NCBI GenBank assembly: GCA_032718475.1
Contig: JAUCBJ010003077.1
Span: forward strand, 1 to 24,503
DNA length: 24,503 nucleotides
DNA from: Nemertoderma westbladi
Taxonomy: Eukaryota; Xenacoelomorpha; Nemertodermatida; Nemertodermatidae
Direction of reading: 5' to 3'
Position 1 is the stretch's first letter, and every line of letters begins with the position of its first letter. The position numbers were made by a program, and so were the translations under genes. Below the pieces are notes generated by a model. That model ran no database searches. It was not told where the DNA came from and worked only from the letters and a program-made list of their open reading frames with translations. Positions 10,871-21,751 of this stretch are shown in pieces.

Positions 10871-11418
10871 TATGTATTAGAACACTGTGTGTGAGTATTA
10901 GAACACTGTGTGTGAGTATTAGAACACAGTATGAGTATTAGAACAATGTATGTGAGTATTAGAACAATGTATTTGAGTATTAGAACACTGTATGTGAGCA
11001 TTAGAACACTGTATGTCAGTATTAGAACACTGTATGTGAGTATTAGAAGACTGTGTGTGAGTATTAGAACACTATATGTGAGTATTATAACACAGTATGT
11101 GAGTATTCGTATTAGAACAAATTAAGTATGTATTAGAACTCTGTAAGTAAGCATTAGAACACTGTATGTGAGTATTAGAACACTGTGTGAGTATTAGAAC
11201 ACTGTATGATTATTAGAACACTGTATGTGAGTATTAGAACAATGTTTGTGAGTATTAGAACACTGTATGTGAGTATTAGAGCACTATAATTATGTTTTAG
11301 AACAATGTATGTGATTATTAGAACACGGTATGTGAGTATTAGAACTCTTCATGTGAGTATTAGAACACTGTATTGTATGTGAGTGTTAGAACACTGTAAG
11401 TAAGTATTAGAACACTAT

Positions 11419-14400
11419 GTGAGTATTAGAACACTATAAGTAAGTATTATAATTCTGTAAGTAAGTATTAGAACACTGTGTGTGAGTATTAGAACACAGT
11501 ATGTGAGTATTAGTATTAGAACACTGTAAGTAAGTATTATAACTTGTAAGTAAGTGCTAGAACACTGTGTGTGAGTATTAGAACTCTGTATGTGAGTATT
11601 AGAACACTGTATGTGAGTATTATAACACTGAGTATTGGAACACTGTATGTGAGTATTATAACACAGTATGTGAGTATTAGTATTAGAACACTGTAAGTAA
11701 GTATGTGAGTATTAGATCACTATGTGAGTATTAGAACACTGTATGTGAGTATTAGAACACTATGAGTATTTATTAGAACACTGTATCTGAGTATTAGTAC
11801 ACTTATTTGTGAGTATTAGAACACTATAAGTATGTATTAGTAGAACACTGTATGTGAGTATTAGAATACTGTATGTGAGTATTAGAATACTGTATGTGAG
11901 TATTAGAACACTATAAGTATGTATTAGAACACTGTATGTGAGTATTAGAACACTATAAGTATGTATTAGAACACGGTATGTGAGTATTAGAACACTGTAT
12001 GTGAGTATTAGAACATTGTATGTGAGTATTGGAACACTATAAGTATGTATTAGAACACTGTATGTGGGTATTAGAACACGGTATGTGAGTATTAGAACAC
12101 TATAAGTATGTATTAGAACACTGTATGTGAGTATTAGAACACTGTATGTGAGTAATAGAACACTGTGTGTGAGCATTAGAACACTGTATGAAAGCATTAG
12201 AACACTGTATGAAAGCATTAGAACAATGTATGTGAGTATTAGAACACTGTATGAAAGCATTAGAACACTATAAGTATGTATTAGAACACTGTATGTGAGT
12301 TTTAGACCACTATGTGGGTATTAGAACACTGTATGTGAGTATTAGAACAATGCATGTGAGTATTATAACACAGTATGTGAGTATTAGTATTAGACCACTG
12401 TATGTGAGTATTAGAACACTATAAATATGTATTAGAACACTGTATGTGAGTATTAGAACACGGTATGTGAGTATTAGAACACTGTATGTGAGTATTAGAA
12501 CACGGTATGTGAGTATTAGAACACTATAAGTATGTATTAGAACACTGTATGTGGGTATTAGACCACTATGTGAGTATTAGAACACTGTATGTGAGTATTG
12601 GAACACGGTATCTGAGTATTAGAACACTAAGTATGTATTAGAACACTGTATGTGAGTATTAGAACACTATAAGTATGTATTAGAACACTGTATGTGAGTA
12701 TTAGAACACTGTACGTGAGCATTAAAACACTGTATGTGAGTATTAGAACACGGTATGTGAGTATTAGAACACTGTATGTGAGTATTAGAACACTGTATGT
12801 GAGCATTAGAACACTGTATGTCAGTATTAGAACACTGTATGTCAGTATTAGAACACTGTATGTGAGTATTAGAACAATGTATGTGAGTATTATAACACAG
12901 TATGTGAGTATTAGAACAATGTATGTGAGTATTGGAACACGGTATCTGAGTATTAGAACACTATAAGTATGTATTAGAAGAACACTGTATGTGAGTATTA
13001 GAACACTATAAGTATGTATTAGAACACTGTATGTGAGTATTAGAACACTGTATGTGAGTATTAGAACACTGTATGTGAGCATTAGAACACTGTATGTCAG
13101 TATTAGAACACTGTATGTGAGTATTAGAACAATGTATGTGAGTATTATAACACAGTATGTGAGTATTAGTATTAGACCACTGTATGTGAGTATTAGAACA
13201 CTATAAGTATGTATTAGAACACTGTATGTGAGTATTAGAACACGGTATGTGAGTATTAGAACACTGTATGTGAGTATTAGAACACGGTATGTGAGTATTA
13301 GAACACTATCAGTATGTATTAGAACACTGTATGTGGGTATTAGACCACTATGTGAATATTAGAACACTGTATGTGAGTATTAGAACACGGTATCTGAGTA
13401 TTAGAACACTATAAGTATGTATTAGAACACTGTATGTGAGTATTAGAACACTATAAGTATGTATTGAACACTGTATGTGAGTATTAGAACACTGTATGTG
13501 AGCATTAGAACACTGTATGTGAGTATTAGAACACGGTATGTGAGTATTAGAACACTGTATGTGAGTATTAGAACACTGTATGTGAGTATTAGAACACTGT
13601 ATGTGAGTATTAGAACAATGTATGTGAGTATTATAACACAGTATGTGAGTATTAGAACAATGTATGTGAGTATTGGAACACGGTATCTGAGTATTAGAAC
13701 ACTATAAGTATGTATTAGAAGAACACTGTATGTGAGTATTAGAACACTATAAGTATGTATTAGAACACTGTATGTGAGTATTAGAACACTGTATGTGAGT
13801 ATTAGAACACTGTATGTGAGCATTAGAACACTGTATGTCAGTATTAGAACACTGTATGTGAGTATTAGAACAATGTATGTGAGTATTATAACACAGTATG
13901 TGAGTATTAGTATTAGACCACTGTATGTGAGTATTAGAACACTATAAGTATGTATTAGAACACTGTATGTGAGTATTAGAACACGGTATGTGAGTATTAG
14001 AACACGGTATGTGAGTATTAGAACACTATCAGTATGTATTAGAACACTGTATGTGGGTATTAGACCACTATGTGAGTATTAGAACACTGTATGTGAGTAT
14101 TAGAACACGGTATCTGAGTATTAGAACACTATAAGTATGTATTAGAACACTGTATGTGAGTATTAGAACACTATAAGTATGTATTAGAACACTGTATGTG
14201 AGTATTAGAACACTGTATGTGAGCATTAGAACACTGTATGTGAGTATTAGAACACGGTATGTGAGTATTAGAACACTGTATGTGAGTATTAGAACACTGT
14301 ATATGAGTATTCGAACACTGTATGTGAGTATTAGAACACTATAAGTAAGTATTATAATTCTGTAAGTAAGTATTAGAACACTGTGTGTGAGTATTAGAAC

Positions 14401-17240
14401 ACAGTATGTGAGTATTAGTATTAGAACACTGTAAGTAAGTATTATAACTTGTAAGTAAGTGCTAGAACACTGTGTGTGAGTATTAGAACTCTGTATGTGA
14501 GTATTAGAACACTGTATGTGAGTATTATAACACTGAGTATTGGAACACTGTATGTGAGTATTATAACACAGTATGTGAGTATTAGTATTAGAACACTGTA
14601 AGTAAGTATGTGAGTATTAGATCACTATGTGAGTATTAGAACACTGTATGTGAGTATTAGAACACTATGAGTATTTATTAGAACACTGTATCTGAGTATT
14701 AGTACACTTATTTGTGAGTATTAGAACACTATAAGTATGTATTAGTAGAACACTGTATGTGAGTATTAGAATACTGTATGTGAGTATTAGAATACTGTAT
14801 GTGAGTATTAGAACACTATAAGTATGTATTAGAACACTGTATGTGAGTATTAGAACACTATAAGTATGTATTAGAACACGGTATGTGAGTATTAGAACAC
14901 TGTATGTGAGTATTAGAACATTGTATGTGAGTATTGGAACACTATAAGTATGTATTAGAACACTGTATGTGGGTATTAGAACACGGTATGTGAGTATTAG
15001 AACACTATAAGTATGTATTAGAACACTGTATGTGAGTATTAGAACACTGTATGTGAGTAATAGAACACTGTATGTGAGCATTAGAACACTGTATGAAAGC
15101 ATTAGAACACTGTATGAAAGCATTAGAACAATGTATGTGAGTATTAGAACACTGTATGAAAGCATTAGAACACTATAAGTATGTATTAGAACACTGTATG
15201 TGAGTTTTAGACCACTATGTGGGTATTAGAACACTGTATGTGAGTATTAGAACAATGCATGTGAGTATTATAACACAGTATGTGAGTATTAGTATTAGAC
15301 CACTGTATGTGAGTATTAGAACACTATAAATATGTATTAGAACACTGTATGTGAGTATTAGAACACGGTATGTGAGTATTAGAACACTGTATGTGAGTAT
15401 TAGAACACGGTATGTGAGTATTAGAACACTATAAGTATGTATTAGAACACTGTATGTGGGTATTAGACCACTATGTGAGTATTAGAACACTGTATGTGAG
15501 TATTGGAACACGGTATCTGAGTATTAGAACACTAAGTATGTATTAGAACACTGTATGTGAGTATTAGAACACTATAAGTATGTATTAGAACACTGTATGT
15601 GAGTATTAGAACACTGTACGTGAGCATTAAAACACTGTATGTGAGTATTAGAACACGGTATGTGAGTATTAGAACACTGTATGTGAGTATTAGAACACTG
15701 TATGTGAGCATTAGAACACTGTATGTCAGTATTAGAACACTGTATGTCAGTATTAGAACACTGTATGTGAGTATTAGAACAATGTATGTGAGTATTATAA
15801 CACAGTATGTGAGTATTAGAACAATGTATGTGAGTATTGGAACACGGTATCTGAGTATTAGAACACTATAAGTATGTATTAGAAGAACACTGTATGTGAG
15901 TATTAGAACACTATAAGTATGTATTAGAACACTGTATGTGAGTATTAGAACACTGTATGTGAGTATTAGAACACTGTATGTGAGCATTAGAACACTGTAT
16001 GTCAGTATTAGAACACTGTATGTGAGTATTAGAACAATGTATGTGAGTATTATAACACAGTATGTGAGTATTAGTATTAGACCACTGTATGTGAGTATTA
16101 GAACACTATAAGTATGTATTAGAACACTGTATGTGAGTATTAGAACACGGTATGTGAGTATTAGAACACTGTATGTGAGTATTAGAACACGGTATGTGAG
16201 TATTAGAACACTATCAGTATGTATTAGAACACTGTATGTGGGTATTAGACCACTATGTGAATATTAGAACACTGTATGTGAGTATTAGAACACGGTATCT
16301 GAGTATTAGAACACTATAAGTATGTATTAGAACACTGTATGTGAGTATTAGAACACTATAAGTATGTATTGAACACTGTATGTGAGTATTAGAACACTGT
16401 ATGTGAGCATTAGAACACTGTATGTGAGTATTAGAACACGGTATGTGAGTATTAGAACACTGTATGTGAGTATTAGAACACTGTATGTGAGTATTAGAAC
16501 ACTGTATGTGAGTATTAGAACAATGTATGTGAGTATTATAACACAGTATGTGAGTATTAGAACAATGTATGTGAGTATTGGAACACGGTATCTGAGTATT
16601 AGAACACTATAAGTATGTATTAGAAGAACACTGTATGTGAGTATTAGAACACTATAAGTATGTATTAGAACACTGTATGTGAGTATTAGAACACTGTATG
16701 TGAGTATTAGAACACTGTATGTGAGCATTAGAACACTGTATGTCAGTATTAGAACACTGTATGTGAGTATTAGAACAATGTATGTGAGTATTATAACACA
16801 GTATGTGAGTATTAGTATTAGACCACTGTATGTGAGTATTAGAACACTATAAGTATGTATTAGAACACTGTATGTGAGTATTAGAACACGGTATGTGAGT
16901 ATTAGAACACGGTATGTGAGTATTAGAACACTATCAGTATGTATTAGAACACTGTATGTGGGTATTAGACCACTATGTGAGTATTAGAACACTGTATGTG
17001 AGTATTAGAACACGGTATCTGAGTATTAGAACACTATAAGTATGTATTAGAACACTGTATGTGAGTATTAGAACACTATAAGTATGTATTAGAACACTGT
17101 ATGTGAGTATTAGAACACTGTATGTGAGCATTAGAACACTGTATGTGAGTATTAGAACACGGTATGTGAGTATTAGAACACTGTATGTGAGTATTAGAAC
17201 ACTGTATATGAGTATTCGAACACTGTATGTGAGTATTAGA
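11419..17240. repeat. 2905-bp higher-order tandem duplication
   Basis: Copy 1 runs from about 11419 to 14323 and copy 2 from about 14324 to 17240. Rare landmarks match at exactly +2905: ACACTATAAGTAAGTATTAT at 11431 and 14336, GTACACTTATTTGTGAG, the GAAGAACACTG junctions, and the ATATGAGTATTCGAAC junction. Only isolated differences were noticed, for example CTGTGTGTGAGC near 12163 against CTGTATGTGAGC near 15068. Each copy itself contains a ~741-bp internal repetition (landmarks at 12971 and 13712). The near-identity implies a very recent event, or an assembly duplication. Confidence 0.9.
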
Positions 17241-17460
17241 ACACGGTATGTGAGTATTAGACCTAGGTTACCTAGGATGAATTGATCCTAAACCTTTCAA
17301 TAATATTTTTCATTATATCGAGCTATTATTAAGTGCAACTATTACGAAAATCAGCGAAATGTTGTTCCTGCATTGTCTGAGAGCGCGTTACTGTGCTATT
17401 GGGATATAGTATTAAGTATTTATAGTCATAATAATAATATTCCTCCTATATTGTTCCCAG

Positions 17461-18628
17461 GTACATGCACACAGTAATAGCTCGAATCTTCTACAACGTG
17501 AACTCCAGTTGGAGTGGCCGGATCACCATCCCAGAACTCCGTCGCTCCAACCTCCTCCATTACATCCAGCTCCTCGAGCAGATCGATGACATTAACGACA
17601 TTAACGAATACTTCAGCTACGAACACTTCTACGTCATTTACTGCAAGTTCTGGGAGTTGGACAGCGATCACGACCTTGTTATAGACAAAAACGACTTAGC
17701 GAGACACAACGACGCCACTCTGAGCTCCCGTATCATCGACCGTATCTTTAGTGGGGCCGTTTCCCGAAGCAGTGACCACAATCGGATGACGTACCTCGAG
17801 TTTGTGTTCTTCCTGCTCGCCGAGGAGGACAAACACCATCCCAGAGCGATCGAGTTCTGGTTCCGATGTCTCGATCTCGATGGCGACGGTTTCCTCTCAA
17901 TGTACGAGTTGGAGTATTTCTACGAGGACCAAATAAACCGGTTGGAGTCCGCCGGTATCGAGACTCTCCCGTTCGAGGATTGCCTCTGTCAGGTCCTCGA
18001 CATGGTGAACCCGGCTACCCCCGGACGGATCGCTCTCTCGGATCTCCGTCGTTGCGGGATGACTCCGTTGTTCTTCGATACTTTCTTCAACCTCGAGAAG
18101 TACCTCGACCACGAGCAACGCGATCCGTTCGCTGTGTTGCGGGAGAGCGACGAGGATAAGGAGCGTTCGGACTGGGAGCGGTACGCGAAGGAAGAGTACG
18201 CGAGGTTGGTGCTGGAGGAAGAGGATACCGGGGACCTCGCGGTTAGTTACGACGACGACGACATGGAAGGCGGTGGGTCAGGAGGGAGGGTTGGAGCAGG
18301 GGATGTCGGGAGAGTTGGAGTCGGGGATGTCGGGAGGGTTGGAGTCGGGGATGTCGGGAGGGTTGGAACCGGGGATGTCGGGAGGGTTGGAGTCGGGGAG
18401 GTCGGGAGGGTTGGAGTCGGGGAGGTCGGGAGAACCGCGCGTCTCGTCGGCGGTTCCGCTCCCTTCGATTATTTCGTTCCGTCTAGGTCGTCGGCTGTTG
18501 TTGCTAAGGGCGTTGGTACTGAGACTCCCTCCTCACCAGGGCAACCATCCGCTACTGGTGACGCTAGACTTCTCGCGCAGTTACTGAAACCCGAAGTCAA
18601 TGATACAGAACAACCGAAGTCAAGTTGA
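17461..18628 (+). CDS. PPP2R3: PP2A regulatory subunit B'' (PPP2R3 family), terminal exon
   Basis: Encodes the end of codon 281 through residue 669 and a TGA stop. It carries both calcium-binding EF-hands. EF1 has loop DSDHDLVIDKND (residues 348-359) and EF2 has canonical loop DLDGDGFLSMYE (residues 419-430), with the acidic ligands at loop positions 1, 3 and 5 intact. Flanking strings SWSGRITIPELRRS, YEHFYVIYCKFWELD, IDRIFSGAVSR and FFDTFFNLEKYLDHEQ are diagnostic of B'' subunits. The conserved core ends near residue 534. The tail then has an acidic stretch (DDDD) and an in-frame glycine/valine repeat (residues 556-606), which I do not know from vertebrate members. The whole C-terminal half lies on one exon, unlike the many exons of vertebrate genes. 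No AATAAA was seen in the first 250 bp after the stop. Confidence 0.95.
18284..18436 (+). repeat. In-frame 24-bp coding minisatellite in the PP2A B'' tail
   Basis: Six eight-residue units of the form GRVGVGDV plus a partial seventh occur in the last exon. Changes are limited to A or T at the fifth position and D to E at the seventh. The DNA unit is 24 bp, so length change keeps frame. It lies after the conserved PP2A-binding core in a presumably disordered tail. Confidence 0.9.
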
Positions 18629-18910
18629 TATATAATTTATAATTATCTATTTTTATAGCCTCATTTTTATGTGTTTTAATAATCTTAGTTTAAGTTTTAT
18701 TTCCGATATACACATTAGGTGCCGTATTAGTATTTGTACTTTGTAATATCCATATTGTTTTAGTTTCACAATTGTTATCGGAACTCTAATTTGAATTTTT
18801 CCATGAATTACAATTTATATCCTAATTAACATTTTATTACATTCTTAAAACTATTTGGTTTGGAAACTACTAAACTACTACGATCGGCATGCTGCATTGC
18901 AGCTGCATTT
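18629..18910. other. 3' flank of the PP2A B'' gene
   Basis: AT-rich sequence that should hold the 3' UTR. No canonical AATAAA is visible; AATAAT at about 18679 is the nearest variant. No other feature is seen before the LINE remnant. Confidence 0.4.
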
Positions 18911-19153
18911 TTAAGAATGCTGTGCCGGCTTGTCGACAAAATTGCGCCGCCACAACTCCCTATCACCCATGACATTTGCTAGATCATCCGCATCTTCAAG
19001 GCCAGTGTCCTTTAAGATGCGTCTCAAGAAAGTCATGGGCTGTCCACCATGCTTATTCACCAGCAATGCCGCCGCTAAAGCAGCCGCCACTGGCTGCTCC
19101 TCAACCCGAAAGTAATATCCTGCAAAGCGGAGGCGGTTTTTTTCTAGTGTCAA
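18911..19153 (-). mobile_element. LINE reverse-transcriptase C-terminal remnant
   Basis: An 80-residue frame reads LRFAGYYFRVEEQPVAAAL, then GGQPMTFLRRILKDTGLED and NVMGDRELWRR. This order (R-L-R-x-A-G-H/Y-x-x-R; G-R/Q-P-x-x-T; L-x-x-D-T-G-L; M-x-D-R-x-x-W-R) is the tail that follows the reverse-transcriptase domain in many non-LTR retrotransposons, where it precedes the element's 3' end. Only this end is present, so it is a 5'-truncated, dead copy. It lies about 280 bp past the stop of the PP2A gene in the opposite orientation. The clade (CR1, L2, RTE-like) cannot be settled. Confidence 0.65.
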
Positions 19154-19612
19154 GCTTATTTATACCTAGTTATACCTTAGTTACCTTAGTTATACTATCT
19201 TAGCTATACTACCAAATGGAACTTATCGCGACAAAATCAAACAATGCCTAACAATTTAGTGATGATATTTGGTGTGATCCTAGCTTGCGAACTTTAAAAG
19301 ATTAAGTTTTGATCCAGTGGACAAAAAACTTGATAAAATTTTGGATTTTTACTAGGCCTATGTGGGTCAAAAGTTAGTACAAAATCTGAGAGGGTGGGTT
19401 ACATACCCTGGACGACTTCACATGGAATTACCCTTTTCATCTTTTATACAAATTTTTTATGGTAAAATAATTATTATATTTAGTGAATAAATGATTAGTT
19501 TTTGCGATAAGCGATTACATTCAGTGATAAGATATAATTTTTAGTCGGTGAGTCGAAAAACCGGGTCTAGTTAAAGTTAGACTGTTTTACTCGTCTGTCT
19601 CCTCCCACTACA
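19154..19612. other. Gene-free AT-rich spacer
   Basis: Begins with short imperfect repeats of ATACCTTAGTT (about 19157-19210). AGTCGGTGAGTCGAAAAA at about 19544-19561 resembles the terminal repeat of the foldback-like element at 2794, but the match is short and no partner end is seen. Confidence 0.4.
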
Positions 19613-19760
19613 TTAACCCTTTAACTGGTGAAAACTCATGAGTTTTGGGAGGGCCAATTCCGCTTGGTGGGAATTTTTCAAATGGTAGTATCTGACTTGG
19701 TGAGAACTCATATGAGTTTATGAGCCATCGTCTGGACTTGGTAGAGATTATATATAAAGC
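19613..19760 (+). mobile_element. piggyBac-like terminus with subterminal palindromes
   Basis: TTAACCCTTTAACTGGTG at 19613-19630 combines the TTAA target with a CCCTTT start typical of piggyBac-like elements. It is followed by a 16-bp perfect palindrome AAAACTCATGAGTTTT (19631-19646). A second related unit, ACTTGGTGAGAACTCATATG, lies at about 19695, and a degenerate third (GGACTTGGTAGAGATTATAT) at about 19734. These are arranged like subterminal transposase-binding repeats. No opposite end (AAAGGGTTAA) or transposase gene is visible, so it would be a broken or solo end. Assignment rests on motif resemblance. Confidence 0.4.
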
Positions 19761-20120
19761 TCAAAAATAATTTATGTAAATTTAAGAATTGAATGCGGAA
19801 TTATGTCAGTTTGGAATTCATAAAAAAGAATGACTTGAAAATTATTCGTAACATTCTATCAATGTAAAAAAAATCTAAGCGTTGAATTTTTTTTTTATCG
19901 AATAAGACCAATTATTTTAAAATAACTGTGAATTAGTAAATTAGCGATAGACTGCGTAATTTTCAACTTCAGAGGCCGTTATATGGCACGTGTAACACTT
20001 TAAGGAATTAAAGGTCCACGATTTCGGTCAAAGTTGTAAAATTTGAACCGCTGAACGGATTTCTGTCATTCAAGTATCGTTCGAAATTAATTTTTTTGTT
20101 CTTTAACATATATAAATTGT
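19761..20120. other. Gene-free AT-rich stretch
   Basis: No coding, RNA or structured repeat signal was recognised. It may be the interior of the piggyBac-like fragment. Confidence 0.4.
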
Positions 20121-20736
20121 AGGGCGAGCCACGAAGTGAGCGAAGCCTTAGCATATGGGTGCCATTAACGAGTTGTCTGACGTCGTCGTCGTGTATTTTT
20201 GATCGCTAATAACTCGGTTATTCCTTGATGAAATTAAACGAAACTTGGTACGTATGTAGTCCGGCAAAAGATTAGAAAGAATCGGAAGTTTGGTAAAAAA
20301 AAAACGAACGAACGCAACGAGTTTACAGTGGATACGAGTATTCATCTGCCATAAATCAGCATCGCTCACAGTTTCGAGACTTTGCATAGTTATAGAGGTC
20401 GTTATTCTCCGTTTAGGAAAATTATTTTAATATATAACATGACGAGCGCAACGAGGCTAATGAAGGAGAAGAGTATTGTAAAACTAAAAATGTCATACTT
20501 AACTTACTGTAAATAGCCCTAGTTAGAATATTTACAAATGACAGTTAAAGTCTGTAAGGGCAAACTGAAATGGATCTCTGTTTTTACTTCTAGTTTATCA
20601 CAAACTGATAGCATTGCCTTCACTCATTTTGGGAAAGATGGTTTTCGTATATGTAATAGAGATTAATATAAAATACTTTCTAATATATGCTAATAACATA
20701 GGCTCTGGTGCTGCGCGAAGGGCCCACGAACGTGTA
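20121..20736 (+). mobile_element. Dispersed GGGCGAGCC-family element
   Basis: Starts GGGCGAGCCACGAAGTGAGC and ends near GCGCGAAGGGCCCACGAACG. Both ends are also found, in the same order, in the 3282-4917 region. Internal matches include TAATAACTCGG, GAAACTTGGTAC, GGCAAAAGATTAGAAA, AACGCAACGAG and TTTCGAGACTTTGCATAGTT (matching about 4349-4368). This copy is more diverged and lacks the 56-bp duplication. No protein is encoded. Weak complementarity (a GTGGGGC-type motif at one end and GCCCCAC at the other) hints at short inverted ends, so it may be a MITE-like element. Confidence 0.6.
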
Positions 20737-21393
20737 AAATTGTAGCACATATTTAATTATACACAACATGAGAATGTAAATTCCAAAATACATAAAAACG
20801 TAGACTTGTCGTAGACTAGTAATGTTTACATACATCTAGTGTTATGCAAGTCCTTCTGTTATATTTATAATACCACGTATATTAAAAAATGTTCGATATT
20901 TCAATATTTAACAAAATGCATTTTGGTTAACTCCAAATCAAATTGAATTTAACTACATAAATAAATCGTCTACAGTCTATTATATTTTGTACGTCGTAAC
21001 TCGTAATCTATTATTTTCTAAAACAAATTTATTTTGATATGTATTATTAGTAAGTTAATTTCCGATTTATATCCAGTTTCCTTCCCGGCCAATCTCTTAT
21101 TATAAAAATATAACTCCAACTCAGGACAAATTTCAGTTCACCCAAATATTTATTTAAACAATAAATTATACATTGGATAACAGTAATTGTACAGAACTAA
21201 ACGATTTCAAAACGAAGGCAAAAACACAGAAAGTCTACACCTTAGCCTTTCCACCGTAACTCACTTCCGACCACGCGCCTCTGAAATTTATTAATAATTT
21301 TATTATTATTATTATAGGCACTCGGCTCTATAGAAATATTTGCTTTATTATTATCACAGTATAATATTAACTCACTATTTTACAAGTGTGTTA
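20737..21393. other. Gene-free AT-rich stretch
   Basis: No coding or structured signal was seen apart from an ATT microsatellite near 21297-21316. Confidence 0.45.
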
Positions 21394-21641
21394 CCCCCCC
21401 CCCCCCCCCCCGGGTCGATTGGGTGTCTTTATATCCCAGGGGTCTTTATATCCCAGGGGTCTTTATATCCCATCTTAAAAAAAGCCTTAAAAATGGGTCT
21501 TTATATCCCAAGGGTCTTTATATCCCAGGGGTCTTTATATCCCATTTCTACACTAAAAGCGAGTCTTTATATCCCAGGGGTCTTTATATCCCAAGGGGCT
21601 TTATATCCCAAGGGGCTTTATATCCCAGGGGGTTTTATATC
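21394..21641 (+). repeat. Left arm: poly-C tract and 17-bp CTTTATATCCC repeats
   Basis: A run of 18 C (21394-21411) leads into about eleven copies of a 17-bp unit, GGTCTTTATATCCCAGG. They are arranged as three units, an A-rich spacer, three units, a CTACACTAAAAG spacer, then five units. The same arrangement occurs inverted at 23335-23528. Open frames across it (GLYIPGVFISQGSLYP) are repeat artefacts. Confidence 0.9.
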
Positions 21642-21751
21642 CAGTAGGTCCTTTTTGTAATGGTCCCGCAACTTTTCAATAAATATACTTCTGAGGAAAT
21701 ATAACAATAACTAGTATAATAATTAAGGATAACAATTAATTATTAAAATAT

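Larger units (their letters stand above)
7750..17260. repeat. About 9.5-kb array of a 21-bp minisatellite
   Basis: The basic unit is 21 bp; twenty of its bases read GTGAGTATTAGAACACTGTA. Roughly 450 tandem units are present, with variants such as GTAAGTAAGTATTAG, CTATAAGTATGTATTAG and single-unit truncations like CAGTATGAGTATT. Because 21 is a multiple of three, several frames stay open for long stretches: heptads VSIRTLY on +, LTYSVLI and CSNTHIQ on -. These are by-products of the repeat rather than genes. Higher-order periods of 277, 338, 741 and 2905 bp are layered on the basic unit, the signature of repeated unequal exchange or replication slippage. The array sits wholly within intron 2 of the PP2A B'' gene. 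Confidence 0.97.
7414..17460 (+). other. PPP2R3: Intron 2 of the PP2A B'' gene, satellite-filled
   Basis: 10,047 bp between a GTCTGG donor and a TTGTTCCCAG acceptor with a pyrimidine-rich tract at about 17440-17458. Roughly 95 percent of it is a 21-bp minisatellite array. The non-array parts are AT-rich: 7414-7749, with a CATA microsatellite near 7617-7632, and 17262-17460, which starts with CCTAGGTTACCTAGG. The phase-2 junction restores codon 281 (AG plus G, arginine). Confidence 0.88.

Noticed and set aside
7750-17260. The array as a CRISPR
   Set aside because: There are no unique spacers between repeats; units are contiguous and the context is a eukaryotic intron.
8025-17285. Many open frames on both strands with VSIRTLY, LTYSVLI or CSNTHIQ heptads
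   Set aside because: They are forced by a 21-bp repeat whose length is a multiple of three and lie inside an intron; there is no non-repetitive coding sequence, start context or homology.
18273-18587. A 104-codon frame overlapping the last PP2A exon
   Set aside because: It is the other reading frame of the 24-bp coding minisatellite; the PP2A frame is fixed by homology on its 5' side.
19544-19561. AGTCGGTGAGTCGAAAAA as a second end of the 2794-5831 element
   Set aside because: The match is short with an internal difference, no palindromic arm units follow, and the better partner is the perfect 29-bp end at 5803-5831.
21340-21660. Frames reading GLYIPGVFISQGSLYP across the 17-bp arrays (also at 23271-23468 on the - strand)
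   Set aside because: Products of the tandem repeat: 51 bp, three units, keeps frame. There is no unique sequence or start context.
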